Assembly: GCA_902790015.1 (NCBI GenBank)
Contig: CADAQF010000012.1
Coordinates: 1 to 50,575, forward strand
Length of the DNA stretch: 50,575 nt
Source of the DNA: an uncultured Eubacteriales bacterium
GTDB taxonomy: Bacteria > Bacillota > Clostridia > Christensenellales > Aristaeellaceae
Direction of reading: 5' to 3'
In this document: positions 7,077 through 15,509 of the stretch, one piece after another
Numbering within the stretch: the stretch's first letter is position 1
Layout of the letters: each line of letters starts with the position of its first letter
Position numbers and translations under genes: made by a program
Notes under the pieces: model-generated
What the model saw: the letters and a program-made list of their open reading frames with translations, nothing else
What the model was told of the DNA's origin: nothing
Databases searched by the model: none

Positions 7077-8161
7077 TCCATCAAAATCCCCTTTTGGTTC
7101 ATCCCAGCATCAGCTCCAAATTCATCACCGCCGGCGAGATCATGCTGCGGCTGACGCCACCCAATTACGACAAGATCCGCATGGCCACCTCGTTTGAAGC
7201 CTCCTACGGCGGGAGCGAGGCCAATATTGCCCTGGCCCTGGCCAACCTGGGGGTGGACAGCACCTTTTTCACCGTCGTGCCCAACAATTCGCTGGGCAAA
7301 TCGGCCGTGAGGTGGCTGCGCTCCAACGACGTGCACTGCACGCCCGTGATCCTTTCCACCCCGCAGGAGACCCCTTCCCACCGCCTGGGCACGTACTATC
7401 TTGAGACGGGCTTCGGCATCCGCGCCAGCAAGGTCATCTACGACCGGATGCACTCCGCCTTGTCCGAATACGATTTTTCCCATGTGGACCTGGACGCGCT
7501 TCTGACCGGGTTCGACTGGCTGCACTTAAGCGGGATCACGCCCGCTTTGGGGTCCAACTGCCGTTCCCTGATCATGGACATGCTGCGCAAAGCCCGCGAA
7601 AAGGGCATGACCGTCAGCTTTGACGGCAACTTCCGCTCCACCCTGTGGACCTGGGAGGAGGCGCGGGATTTCTGCACCGAATGCCTGCCCTATGTGGACG
7701 TGCTGCTGGGCATAGAGCCCTATCATCTGTGGAAGGACGAAAACGACCATTCCCTGGGCGACGTCAAGGACGGCGTGCCCCTGCAGCCCAGCTATGAGCA
7801 GCAGGATGAGGTGTTCCAGGCCTTCATAGAGCGCTTCCCCAACCTCAAATGCATCGCCCGCCATGTGCGCTACGCCCATTCCGGCTCCGAAAACAGCCTG
7901 AAGGCGTTCATGTGGTACGAAGGCCATACCTTTGAAAGCAAGCTGTTCACCTTCAACGTGCTGGACCGCGTCGGCGGCGGGGACGCCTTTGCCTCCGGCC
8001 TCATCTACGCCATGATGAACCGCGACAAGCCCATGGACATCCTGAACTTTGCCGTGGCCTCCAGCGCGCTCAAGCACACCATTCACGGCGACGCCAACAT
8101 CACCGACGACGCTTCCACCATCCGCAACCTCATGAACATGAACTACGACATCAAACGATGA
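7073..8161 (+). CDS. kdgK: PfkB-family sugar kinase, 2-keto-3-deoxygluconate kinase type
   Basis: A 362-residue ribokinase/PfkB-family kinase. It has the N-terminal GGSEANIALALANLG substrate motif and the PfkB signature 2 DRVGGGDAFASGLIY near residue 300, whose second Asp is the catalytic base. The N-terminus FITAGEIMLRLTPPNYDKI resembles bacterial KDG kinases, which phosphorylate 2-keto-3-deoxygluconate at C6 before aldol cleavage. Two features are less usual: an N-terminal extension of about 15 residues, and an insertion around residues 220-245 (KDENDHSLGDVKDG). GGAGG lies six bases before the ATG. No KDPG aldolase gene is nearby, and the partner gene is a glycosidase rather than a uronate enzyme, so the true substrate may be another keto-sugar. 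The PfkB assignment is certain, the KDG assignment probable. Confidence 0.8.
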   Translation: MIHQNPLLVHPSISSKFITAGEIMLRLTPPNYDKIRMATSFEASYGGSEANIALALANLGVDSTFFTVVPNNSLGKSAVRWLRSNDVHCTPVILSTPQETPSHRLGTYYLETGFGIRASKVIYDRMHSALSEYDFSHVDLDALLTGFDWLHLSGITPALGSNCRSLIMDMLRKAREKGMTVSFDGNFRSTLWTWEEARDFCTECLPYVDVLLGIEPYHLWKDENDHSLGDVKDGVPLQPSYEQQDEVFQAFIERFPNLKCIARHVRYAHSGSENSLKAFMWYEGHTFESKLFTFNVLDRVGGGDAFASGLIYAMMNRDKPMDILNFAVASSALKHTIHGDANITDDASTIRNLMNMNYDIKR

Positions 8162-8177
8162 CCCTCAAGGAGCGCAT

Positions 8178-8969
8178 ATGAAAAGACTGACTGCCCTTCT
8201 GCTCTGCCTGACGCTGCTGTGCGCCGTGCCTCTTTGCGCCGGCGCCACCCAGGAGGAAGAAGAGGAAGAAACCCTGGCCTTCAGTATTCCCGCCGCTATA
8301 GAGCGTCTGCCCGACGAGACCCTGATGGGCTTTTTCACGGACTCCGTTTTTGTGGGCGATTCCATCTCCCAGCGCTTCCGCACCTACACCAAGGACCGCC
8401 GCGTGGAGGAGCCCGGTTTTCTGTCCAACGCCAAATTCCTGGTGACGCAGAGCTATCTGCTGTTTGTGGCCAGCAAGAACTACGTGTCCAAGGTATCCTC
8501 CAACCTGACCTATCAGGGGCAGGAAATGTCGCTGTGCATGATCATGGGCAAGATGAAGCCAAAGCGTGTTTTTATCCTGCTGGGGGTCAACGACTATATC
8601 GGCGAAAAGCTGGACAAGGCGGAGGAATACGTCACCCGCACGGTGAGCCTCATCCACAAGTATTCGCCGGACACCCAAATATATTTCCAGTCTCTGACGC
8701 CGGTGACCCGCACCTTCTGCAAGCGCAAGGATTACCGCACGATGTGGGACCAGTACAACGTCCTGCTTAAAGGCTTAAGCGAAACAAATGACTTCACTTA
8801 CATCGAGATAGCCCAGGGCCTCAAGGATGACGAGGGCTATCTGCCTGAAGCCCTGGCGATGGACAAGGAATACCACCTGAACAACGCGGGCGTGGAGATC
8901 TGGGTCAGCGAGCTGCTGGACTTTGCCCAGTCCCAGTATGAGCAGGGGCTTTGGGCCCCGAAGGTGTAA
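8178..8969 (+). CDS. Secreted SGNH/GDSL hydrolase
   Basis: A 263-residue exported protein. Signal peptide residues 1-23 (MKRLTALLLCLTLLCAVPLC..) are followed by an acidic linker (QEEEEEE). The SGNH signature is visible: block I VFVGDSISQRF with nucleophile S62, the block III GVNDY asparagine, and a C-terminal catalytic pair in DKEYHLNNAG. Enzymes of this fold remove or transfer acetyl groups on surface glycans. The next genes are DUF4358, MBOAT and DHHW proteins, so its likely role is O-acetylation or deacetylation of an extracellular polysaccharide. It begins 16 bases after the kinase gene with AAGGAG upstream, and ends three bases before the next start. Confidence 0.85.
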   Translation: MKRLTALLLCLTLLCAVPLCAGATQEEEEEETLAFSIPAAIERLPDETLMGFFTDSVFVGDSISQRFRTYTKDRRVEEPGFLSNAKFLVTQSYLLFVASKNYVSKVSSNLTYQGQEMSLCMIMGKMKPKRVFILLGVNDYIGEKLDKAEEYVTRTVSLIHKYSPDTQIYFQSLTPVTRTFCKRKDYRTMWDQYNVLLKGLSETNDFTYIEIAQGLKDDEGYLPEALAMDKEYHLNNAGVEIWVSELLDFAQSQYEQGLWAPKV

Positions 8970-8972
8970 GCG

Positions 8973-9464
8973 ATGAAAAACAATAAGCTTTTGCCTATCC
9001 TGGGCGGCGTACTGGGCGTGGCAGCGATACTGGTCTTTTTCCTGACGCGCGGCGTTCCCGGAAACACCCCCGCCGCGGAAAAACTGCCGCTTTTGCAGGC
9101 GGCGCAAAAAGCGATCCCCGGCCTGGACAGTATGACCGATTACGACGGGGACGAGTTTTTCGACATCGTCGGCGTATCTCCCGCCGAATACACCGAATTC
9201 CTTTACCGCACGGGCGAAAACGAAAAGGGCCTGGTCGCCCGGGAGGCGCTGATCGTCCGCGCCAGGGACGCCGACGCCGCCAAGCGCGTGCTGGAAGTTT
9301 TTAATCACTATCACGCCCAGCGCGAGACGGAAACCCGCTCCTACGCGCCGGATATCTACCAGATGCTGGAAAAATCCTCCGTATCGCTCAAAAACAATAC
9401 GGTGGCGCTGCTGATCAGCGAAAACAGCGCGGCGGAAACAGCCGCCTTCCTCGCGGGAGAATGA
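8973..9464 (+). CDS. DUF4358 membrane-anchored protein
   Basis: A 163-residue protein with an N-terminal membrane anchor (LLPILGGVLGVAAILVFFL) and a soluble extracytoplasmic domain. The pattern DEFFDIVGVSPAEYTEFLYR, then an alpha/beta stretch EALIVRARDADAAKRVLEVFN, fits DUF4358, a family of unknown function usually found beside MBOAT acyltransferases and SGNH proteins. It is packed between an SGNH hydrolase (3-base gap) and an MBOAT gene (1-base gap). A helper role at the outer face, for example placing the acyl carrier or acceptor, is inferred only. Confidence 0.75.
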   Translation: MKNNKLLPILGGVLGVAAILVFFLTRGVPGNTPAAEKLPLLQAAQKAIPGLDSMTDYDGDEFFDIVGVSPAEYTEFLYRTGENEKGLVAREALIVRARDADAAKRVLEVFNHYHAQRETETRSYAPDIYQMLEKSSVSLKNNTVALLISENSAAETAAFLAGE

Positions 9465-9465
9465 A

Positions 9466-10818
9466 ATGATATTCAGTTCCTTCACCTTCCTCCTTTTATT
9501 CATGCCGGCGGTGCTTTTGATCCACAGAGTCCTGCCGGACAAGGCGAAGCGGCCGTTTCTGTTCGCCGCTTCCCTTTTGTTTTACGGCTGGAGCAGCCCG
9601 GTCTGGCTGCTGCTGCTTTTTTACGTGATGGCGGCGGATTATTTCGGCGCCCTTTGCCTGACCGGCTCCCCCGCCCGCAAAAAGGCGCTGCTGATCCTTT
9701 TTGTGGCGCTCAACCTGCTGCCGCTTCTGTACTTTAAATACAGCGCCTTTTTCAGGGATACCCTCTCTTCCCTGACCGGCGTTTATCTGCCCTTTGACAC
9801 CCCGGCGCTGCCGGTCGGCATCTCCTTTTTCACCTTCCAGGGGCTTTCCTACCTGATCGACGTGTACCGCGGGAAGGTACGCGTGCAGCGGTCTTTCATG
9901 CTGTTCGGGCTGTACCTGAGCCTTTTCCCCCAGCTGGTAGCCGGCCCCATCGTCCGCTACGCGGACCTGGAGGCGCAGCTGGCCGCCCCGCCCCGGGTGA
10001 CGGACGTTGGCATGCGGGAAGGCCTGAGGCGCTTTTGTACGGGCCTGGCCAAGAAGGTGCTTTTAGCCGACGCGATGGGCCAGCTCTGGGGAAAGATGAA
10101 CGCCTCCTTCCCCTCCGCCGGCCTGATCGGCGCGTGGCTTGGGCTGATGGCCTTTTCCTTCCAGATCTTCTTTGATTTTTCCGGCTATTCGGATATGGCC
10201 CTGGGGCTGGGCAGGGCGCTTGGATTCACCTTTGCCGAAAACTTCGACCGGCCCTACCGTTCCCTGTCGCTGACAGAATTCTGGCGGCGCTGGCATATGA
10301 GCCTGACGGGCTGGTTCAAGGAATACGTCTATATCCCCCTGGGAGGCAGCCGCAAAGGCGCTTTCCGGCGGGACGTGAACCTGATGATCGTCTGGGCGCT
10401 GACCGGCCTGTGGCACGGGGCGGGCTGGAATTTCGTTTTGTGGGGGCTTTATTTCGGCGTCCTGCTGATCATAGAAAAGCGCTGGGTCTATCAAAAGCCG
10501 TGGTCGGAAAGAATACCGGCCTTCCTGCGAAGGGGGCTTACGTATCTGATCGTGCTTCTGGGCTGGGGCATCTTTTCCGGAAAGAACGGCCTGTGGGGGG
10601 CGCTGATCGGCCGGCAGGGGCTGGGCAGCGCCCAGGCGCTGCTGGACTGCGCCGGTTTCCTGCCGCTTTTGGCGCTGTGCGTCCTGCTCAGCTTCCTGCC
10701 CACCTGGCGCCGCGTGCCGGAATGGCTTAAAAGGGCCGCCGCGCCGGTCTTTATGCTGTTATGCCTGGCCGCGCTGGCCTCCCAGGGGTACGCGCCTTTT
10801 GTCTATTTCCAGTTTTAA
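9466..10818 (+). CDS. MBOAT-family O-acyltransferase (AlgI/DltB type)
   Basis: A 450-residue polytopic membrane protein with about ten hydrophobic segments. It shows the membrane-bound O-acyltransferase hallmarks: PVGISFFTFQGLSYLIDVYRG, QLVAGPIVRY, FDFSGYSDMALGLG, FWRRWHMSLTGWFKEYVYIPLGG, and the conserved catalytic histidine in LTGLWHGAGWNFVLWG. Members such as AlgI and DltB move an acyl group from a cytoplasmic donor across the membrane to polysaccharide or teichoic acid. With the SGNH and DHHW neighbours this forms a complete acetylation module. It is full length for the family. Acyl group and acceptor cannot be read from the sequence; acetyl onto an exopolysaccharide is most likely. Confidence 0.92.
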   Translation: MIFSSFTFLLLFMPAVLLIHRVLPDKAKRPFLFAASLLFYGWSSPVWLLLLFYVMAADYFGALCLTGSPARKKALLILFVALNLLPLLYFKYSAFFRDTLSSLTGVYLPFDTPALPVGISFFTFQGLSYLIDVYRGKVRVQRSFMLFGLYLSLFPQLVAGPIVRYADLEAQLAAPPRVTDVGMREGLRRFCTGLAKKVLLADAMGQLWGKMNASFPSAGLIGAWLGLMAFSFQIFFDFSGYSDMALGLGRALGFTFAENFDRPYRSLSLTEFWRRWHMSLTGWFKEYVYIPLGGSRKGAFRRDVNLMIVWALTGLWHGAGWNFVLWGLYFGVLLIIEKRWVYQKPWSERIPAFLRRGLTYLIVLLGWGIFSGKNGLWGALIGRQGLGSAQALLDCAGFLPLLALCVLLSFLPTWRRVPEWLKRAAAPVFMLLCLAALASQGYAPFVYFQF

Positions 10819-10830
10819 GGGGATCTGCCC

Positions 10831-11949
10831 ATGAAAAAAAAGCCTGTTATTCCGGACCGTCCGGCGGTATGGGGCGGCCTTCTGGCGCTGCTTTTGACAG
10901 GGCTGTGCGCGCTGTGCTTCCGCCAGGACTTTTCCGGCTGGGAGCGGCGTTACCTGACCGGGCTGCCCCAAACCGTCTCCCTCACGGACTGGACGCTGGA
11001 CGACGACCTGGAGGCCGAGCTTTCGGACCAGATCCCGGGTCGCCGGCAGCTTGTAAGCCTTTATGCTCAGGCCCAGGCGCTGACCGGCCGTTCCGCGCAG
11101 CTGGACGCCTGGCCGCTTAAGGACGCCTTTTTGGAAAAGCCCGTTTCGGGAAGCGTACAGACGGCCCGCCGCCGGGTGGAACAAATGAAGGCCCTGGCCG
11201 GGGACGTGCCCTGCCTGTTTCTGACCCCGCCCACGCACGGCATGCTGCGGATGGACGAGATGTCTGCCCTGCGCCGCGCGGTATATGAGGAGGAAGAGGC
11301 GCTTTATCAGCAGCTCACCGAAGACGGCGCCTTCGTCCCATTGCGCGATGCGTTCCTGTCTCTTGCTGCGCAGCCCTCTCAGCCCCTCTATTACCGGACG
11401 GATCATCACTGGACGCTGTACGGCGCCTATCTGGCCTATCGGCAGTACTGCGCGGCCGCGGGGCTTGAACCCGCCGCCATGGAGGAATTCACTGTTTCCG
11501 AATACGCGCCTTTTTACGGCACCACCTACTCGCGCTCCGGCCTGCCGTTCGCCCGGGCGGACACGCTGGTCTGCGCCGAACCCAAAGCGAACGTGCATCT
11601 TTCCCTTCCCGGGGAGGGACTGACGGCCGATCACCTGATATTCCCTGAAGAGGCTGAAACCTACGACGGCTACGCAGTATATCTTAAAGGCAACCACGGC
11701 CTGACGGAGATTACCGCGCCGGACGCCGAGACGGATCAGACGCTGCTTATCTTCAAGGACTCCTTCGCCAACTGCCTGATCCCCTTCCTGACCAGGCATT
11801 ACGGCCGCATTCTCGCCGCGGACGCCCGGTATATGGACGGTTCCTTCCGCGACGTGCTGAAGGACGCCGGAAAGGTAGACCATATCCTCTTTTTATACTC
11901 GCTGGACAGCCTGGTGAACGATACCTCCATCACCCGGAAGCTGCGTTGA
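10831..11949 (+). CDS. DHHW-family (AlgX/AlgJ-like) acetylation protein
   Basis: A 372-residue protein with an N-terminal membrane segment (GGLLALLLTGLCALCF) and an extracytoplasmic SGNH-like domain. The diagnostic DHHW motif appears as YRTDHHWTLYGAYLAY (about residues 188-203), and a candidate nucleophile serine is in FKDSFANC near residue 312. AlgJ/AlgX-type proteins take acetyl groups delivered by an MBOAT partner and place them on the polysaccharide outside the membrane. The gene follows the MBOAT gene by 12 bases, and the next gene begins one base after its stop. Confidence 0.85.
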   Translation: MKKKPVIPDRPAVWGGLLALLLTGLCALCFRQDFSGWERRYLTGLPQTVSLTDWTLDDDLEAELSDQIPGRRQLVSLYAQAQALTGRSAQLDAWPLKDAFLEKPVSGSVQTARRRVEQMKALAGDVPCLFLTPPTHGMLRMDEMSALRRAVYEEEEALYQQLTEDGAFVPLRDAFLSLAAQPSQPLYYRTDHHWTLYGAYLAYRQYCAAAGLEPAAMEEFTVSEYAPFYGTTYSRSGLPFARADTLVCAEPKANVHLSLPGEGLTADHLIFPEEAETYDGYAVYLKGNHGLTEITAPDAETDQTLLIFKDSFANCLIPFLTRHYGRILAADARYMDGSFRDVLKDAGKVDHILFLYSLDSLVNDTSITRKLR

Positions 11950-11950
11950 G

Positions 11951-12589
11951 ATGAACAGAGAGCGCATATTTTTAAGGCTTCTGGCGCTGCTGCTGAGCGT
12001 CATGGCCCTTCCCGCCCGCGCCTCGGGGCTTGAAAAAAACATCGCCTGGCTTGCAAAAGAGACGGGAACGGCGCCCAAGAGCGTTCCGGCGGATACGCTG
12101 CGCGCATACTTCGGCGCCTTCGTGCCCGGACAGACCGCTATTGTGTTTGACCTGACGGACGGAACCATTCTGGTTGGGGAGCGCACCGGGGCATCCTCCT
12201 TCACGGTGCTGTCCGTCCCGGCCGCCGGGCCGGACGTCTGCGCCCGGCTGGCCGGAGAATTCCTGGCGCGGTACGGTACTTTAAGCGGCGGCGGACGGCT
12301 GGTGGCCGCCATCCGCAACGCGCGGGGCACGATGCTGATCCGCTCTTGCGAGGAGGCCGCCGTGGCGCTCTCGCTCCGCGAGGCGCTGCTGGACGCCGAA
12401 CCCCCGGGGGATGAAGCGTCGGACCCTGTTTCCTATCATTTTTATATAGGCAACCGCCATTCGCTCGTCTTTCACGAGCCGCTGTGTCCCTCTGTTCAGG
12501 ATATGAAACCGGAGCACCGCGTTCCCTTCGCCACCCGTGAGGACGCCGAAATTGCCGGCTTCAGGCCGTGCATGCGCTGTCAGCCCTGA
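11951..12589 (+). CDS. Exported protein with C-terminal Ada-like Cys motif
   Basis: A 212-residue protein, last of the operon. Residues 1-25 look like a signal peptide (FLRLLALLLSVMALPARA). The central part is not recognised. The C-terminal 45 residues match the small metal-binding module found in Ada and in some secreted nucleases: GNRHSLVFHEPLCPSV, PFATREDAEIAGFRPCMRC. The two Cys positions (CPS... CMRC) and the preceding FH are the expected zinc ligands. In Ada the domain binds zinc and accepts methyl groups, but stand-alone copies are often simply structural. Its link to polysaccharide acetylation comes from operon position only; a one-base gap to the DHHW gene makes co-expression likely. 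Confidence 0.65.
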   Translation: MNRERIFLRLLALLLSVMALPARASGLEKNIAWLAKETGTAPKSVPADTLRAYFGAFVPGQTAIVFDLTDGTILVGERTGASSFTVLSVPAAGPDVCARLAGEFLARYGTLSGGGRLVAAIRNARGTMLIRSCEEAAVALSLREALLDAEPPGDEASDPVSYHFYIGNRHSLVFHEPLCPSVQDMKPEHRVPFATREDAEIAGFRPCMRCQP

Positions 12590-12794
12590 AAGCGGCTTCA
12601 TAGCGTCCAACTGACGAAGGGGCTGTCGCGGAAGCGTCAAAAACCTGCCGCGGCCTCTTTTCAACGCTCACGATAACAGGCGCGGCCAGATACAGCGGGA
12701 CATAACCCGGATCAGCTTAACGCCCGACAGGCTTCCCGCTGTCTGAACCTTCGCTTCCTGCCGTAAGGAATTCACGGCAGAAATACCATCCGAC

Positions 12795-12844
12795 AAAACA
12801 GAGCTTTCTCCCACCTCGTCAGTGGTCGAAAGCTCTGTTTTTTT
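12795..12844. terminator. Bidirectional terminator
   Basis: AAAACAGAGCTTTC and GAAAGCTCTGTTTT form a perfect 14-bp stem (12795-12808 and 12828-12841) with T-runs on both strands. It lies between the plus-strand operon ending at 12589 and the minus-strand gene ending at 12915 and can serve both. The rest of 12590-12914 shows one further small dyad (CTGCCGT/ACGGCAG, 12758-12780) and no gene. Confidence 0.9.
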
Positions 12845-12914
12845 GACCGGGGCAGTGCGGCAGCCCCTATGATGTTATTCGCTGATCGCCAAGCTTATTG
12901 CCTTGATTTTTCCA

Positions 12915-13427
12915 TCAGCCCAAGGAGCGGATGCCGACGATCTCACAGAACAATGTGTTCGGATATTCGGGCACCGCGAGCTGCTGGAGCAGCGCTTCAT
13001 CGGTAACCAGCTTCAGGGTCATGCGGGCGCCGCTGACGGCATAGGACATCCCACTGGCGGGATCGGAAGCGGCGCCGTACATGGCGACGGCTTCGCCGGT
13101 CCTCAGGACGTTCAGGCGGGTCTGATTCTCAGAGATGCCCAGGGAAATATAGTACTTGTCTTCCACCTTTTTGCAGCCGTAGACGAAGAAGCCCACGTTG
13201 GGCGTCCCGTCCTCGTTGACGGTGGCTACAGCGTAGAAGCCGGAGTAGCTGTTGATGGCGTTCATCAGGTCGTCGCCGCTGATGCCGAAGGTCCCGTAAA
13301 AGTCCGCTACGGATGCGGAGGTGCCGGCGTCGATGATCTCGGCCGGGGGGATCTCAGAGGCTTCGCCCAACGCGGAGGACAGGCACAACAGACTTACGCA
13401 AAGCAGTACGGCAAACAGTTTCTTCAT
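12915..13427 (-). CDS. Secreted pyridoxamine-oxidase-like FMN-barrel protein
   Basis: A 170-residue protein starting at the ATG at 13427 (AAAGGAGA upstream); the longer frame adds only unsupported residues. Residues 1-20 (KKLFAVLLCVSLLCLSSALG) form a signal peptide. The mature part has the split-barrel pattern of the PNPOx-like family: GFYAVATVNEDGTPNVGFF, KYYISLGISENQTRLNVLRTGEAVAMY, then YAVSGARMTLKLV. This fold normally binds FMN or heme in the cytoplasm, so export is unusual. The cofactor and role are unknown. The gene is on its own, with a promoter at 13498-13527 and terminators on both sides. Confidence 0.75.
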   Translation of the reverse strand: MKKLFAVLLCVSLLCLSSALGEASEIPPAEIIDAGTSASVADFYGTFGISGDDLMNAINSYSGFYAVATVNEDGTPNVGFFVYGCKKVEDKYYISLGISENQTRLNVLRTGEAVAMYGAASDPASGMSYAVSGARMTLKLVTDEALLQQLAVPEYPNTLFCEIVGIRSLG

Positions 13428-13497
13428 GGGACAATCTCCTTTCCTGACGGTCGAAAGATGGGAACAATTGTGCGCAGAAGCGTTCTTTTTCATATGC

Positions 13498-13527
13498 AGT
13501 ATACCATTGGTACATTTGTGCAAGCAA
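13498..13527 (-). promoter_or_regulatory. Promoter of the exported FMN-barrel gene
   Basis: On the minus strand TTGCTT (13522-13527), an 18-base spacer and TATACT (13498-13503). The dyad TACCA-T-TGGTA lies in the spacer and could be an operator, but this is weak. Confidence 0.5.
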
Positions 13528-13611
13528 GATAGGACATTTTTTGCGGCATAAGGGTATGTGTTCCTGCCATGAAGAATATAGACGGCGGCTTGTGTAATAA
13601 GCAAAAAAAGA

Positions 13612-13649
13612 GCTGCTGCATTTGACCATGCTGCAGCAGCCCCTTTTTT
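13612..13649. terminator. Terminator of the sugar ABC operon
   Basis: GCTGCTGCA (13612-13620) and TGCAGCAGC (13632-13640) form a 9-bp stem with a T-run on each strand. It follows the solute-binding protein gene (stop at 13688) on the minus strand by about 40 bases and closes that operon. Confidence 0.85.
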
Positions 13650-13687
13650 CGTCTACATAATGTCTGTCAGAGGATTTGGCTGTCCGG

Positions 13688-15418
13688 TTACTCGCCCAGC
13701 GCCGCTGCCTCCTGGCTCAGCGCCCACTTGGCGGCGCATTCCTGCTCGCACCAATCCACGCACTGGTTCCAGCCGTACATGTTCACGCGGGCGCGCATTT
13801 CGCTGACGGCGGCGTCGAACTTGGCGTCGTCCTCGGCGTAGATGGCCTTCCAGGAGCAGGTCACGATCGTCGTGGCGCACTGCTTCCAGATCAGATCCAG
13901 CGCGGACGAGCGGGGAGATTCAGAATAGTTGATTTCAGGCATCACGGTATACTTGCCGTTGTTCATATACTGATCGGCGGAAGCGAAACCGGCCCAGTCC
14001 CGCCAATCCTGCTGGATGGGATAGGTATCGGCGGTCACTTCGGATTCCCAGGTCAGCTTGTTGAAGGTCTCGCCATGCGCCCCGTCCGGGTTTTCCATGT
14101 CCATGGCGAGGGTGACATTGTTGATCTGTACGCAGCCGTCGTTGAAGGTGCCTGTGAAGGTATAGGTCTTCCCGGTCCAGGGGCTGGTCCATTCCACACC
14201 GTCCATGGACTGGGTGGAATCGGAGGAGGTCAGCTTGCCCAGCTCGGTAAAATAGGCCAGGCCGTTTTCGTCATAATCCCAGGTGATGCCCTGCGGGCCG
14301 TACCACATGGTCATGGAGCCTTCGGGAGAGGCCAGCCAGTCCAGTATCTCCAGGCAGAGCTCCGGATATTCGGTGTAGTTGCCGATGGACCAGATGCGGT
14401 TGCCGCCGTTGGTGCCCAGACCGTAAACGATGGGGCTGGCTTCCTTGGGCACCAGGGAATACATCATCTTGCCCTGTTCGAGGTGTTTGGCGGTGTTGTA
14501 GATGGAAGAGGTGGAATAATTGAAGATGCCCCAGAAGGTGCCGCCGTTCTTGACCTTTTCGCCCATGACGTCGTAGGTCTGGGTCATGGAGTTGGGGTCC
14601 AGCAGGCCGGCCTGGTAGAGGCGGTTGAAGAACTTGAGGCACTTGAGGTAGGGGCCTTCCTCGTCCAGGCAGGAGACGAACTGGCCGTTGTTGGGGTTGT
14701 AATAGCCGAAGCCCAGCTCGTCATAACCGTAATAGGCGGTACCGAGGGACTTGACGTACATGACCATGTTGCCGTCCCAGTCCGGCCAGATGGAGGTAGC
14801 GTAGGTGGGGTTGCCCCGTTCGTCCGTGGGCTCCAGCTCCTTCATGGCCTTCAGCACCTCAAACAGGTCGTCCATGTCGTTGATTTCCGGATAACCCAGC
14901 TTCTTGTACAGGTCCCACCGCAGGTCCCAGGTATAGAAGAAGGCGGCGTGGCTGCCCTTTTTAAAGGCGACCGCGTGGCCAAAGCCGTGGATGGTGTCGT
15001 CGCCGGACACGTCCCGGTTGGCTTCCAGCGCGCCCTTATAATTTTCCCAGATGTAAGGGGCGTAGGTTTCCGCCAGGTTGTCTTCTTCCCAGTCCAGCAG
15101 CAGGCCCTTGTCGACGGCGTTCTTATAGTCCATGCCGTTGGCGCCCCACACGACGATATCGCCCAGGTTGCCCGAAGCGACGCGGGTTTCGTAGGTGCCG
15201 TCCTGGTCGGGAATGATGTTCAGTTCCACGTTGAACTTGTCCTTGAGCAGGGTGGCGCCCCAGCCCTGCTGGATGCCGGAGAAGTTGGCCAGCTGGCTGT
15301 AAACGTCCAGCGTGATGGTTGGTCCGTCGCGGTCCACGACCGATTCGGCGATGGCGGCGAAGGGAACGGCGCAGCCGAGCACGGCCAGCGCGAGCAGCAG
15401 GGAGACGAGCTTTTTCAT
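13688..15418 (-). CDS. Sugar ABC transporter substrate-binding protein (LipO/YtcQ type)
   Basis: A 576-residue family-1-type extracellular solute-binding protein, the long form paired with LplB/YteP and LplC/YtcP permeases in Bacillota. A signal peptide covers residues 1-24; VLGC near residue 16 may be a lipobox, otherwise cleavage follows AIA. The body has typical binding-protein segments (LGDIVVWG, DDLFEVLKAMKEL, PEDWD-like WPDWDGNMVMYVKSLG, YPELCLEILDWLASPEG). These systems import oligosaccharides from plant cell walls such as rhamnogalacturonan or other glycans. Start ATG at 15418, AAAGGAGA upstream. It is the last gene of the operon, downstream of both permeases. No ATPase gene is present, as is common for this class, which shares an MsmX-type ATPase encoded elsewhere. 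Confidence 0.92.
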   Translation of the reverse strand: MKKLVSLLLALAVLGCAVPFAAIAESVVDRDGPTITLDVYSQLANFSGIQQGWGATLLKDKFNVELNIIPDQDGTYETRVASGNLGDIVVWGANGMDYKNAVDKGLLLDWEEDNLAETYAPYIWENYKGALEANRDVSGDDTIHGFGHAVAFKKGSHAAFFYTWDLRWDLYKKLGYPEINDMDDLFEVLKAMKELEPTDERGNPTYATSIWPDWDGNMVMYVKSLGTAYYGYDELGFGYYNPNNGQFVSCLDEEGPYLKCLKFFNRLYQAGLLDPNSMTQTYDVMGEKVKNGGTFWGIFNYSTSSIYNTAKHLEQGKMMYSLVPKEASPIVYGLGTNGGNRIWSIGNYTEYPELCLEILDWLASPEGSMTMWYGPQGITWDYDENGLAYFTELGKLTSSDSTQSMDGVEWTSPWTGKTYTFTGTFNDGCVQINNVTLAMDMENPDGAHGETFNKLTWESEVTADTYPIQQDWRDWAGFASADQYMNNGKYTVMPEINYSESPRSSALDLIWKQCATTIVTCSWKAIYAEDDAKFDAAVSEMRARVNMYGWNQCVDWCEQECAAKWALSQEAAALGE

Positions 15419-15509
15419 GGTGTTTCTCCTTTCATGGTATCCTGAAACGGTTCGCGGAGGAAAATGCGTCTGCCTTTCACAGGCGGAACGCCAAAGCGCG
15501 CGGGCCCTG

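Noticed and set aside
8178..12589. Teichoic acid D-alanylation (dlt) operon
   Set aside because: The MBOAT protein alone resembles DltB, but DltA and DltC are absent and DHHW plus DUF4358 partners point to O-acetylation.
12590..12914. Small gene or ncRNA in the 325-base gap
   Set aside because: Only a bidirectional terminator and a short dyad are visible; no start with a ribosome site and no recognised RNA fold.
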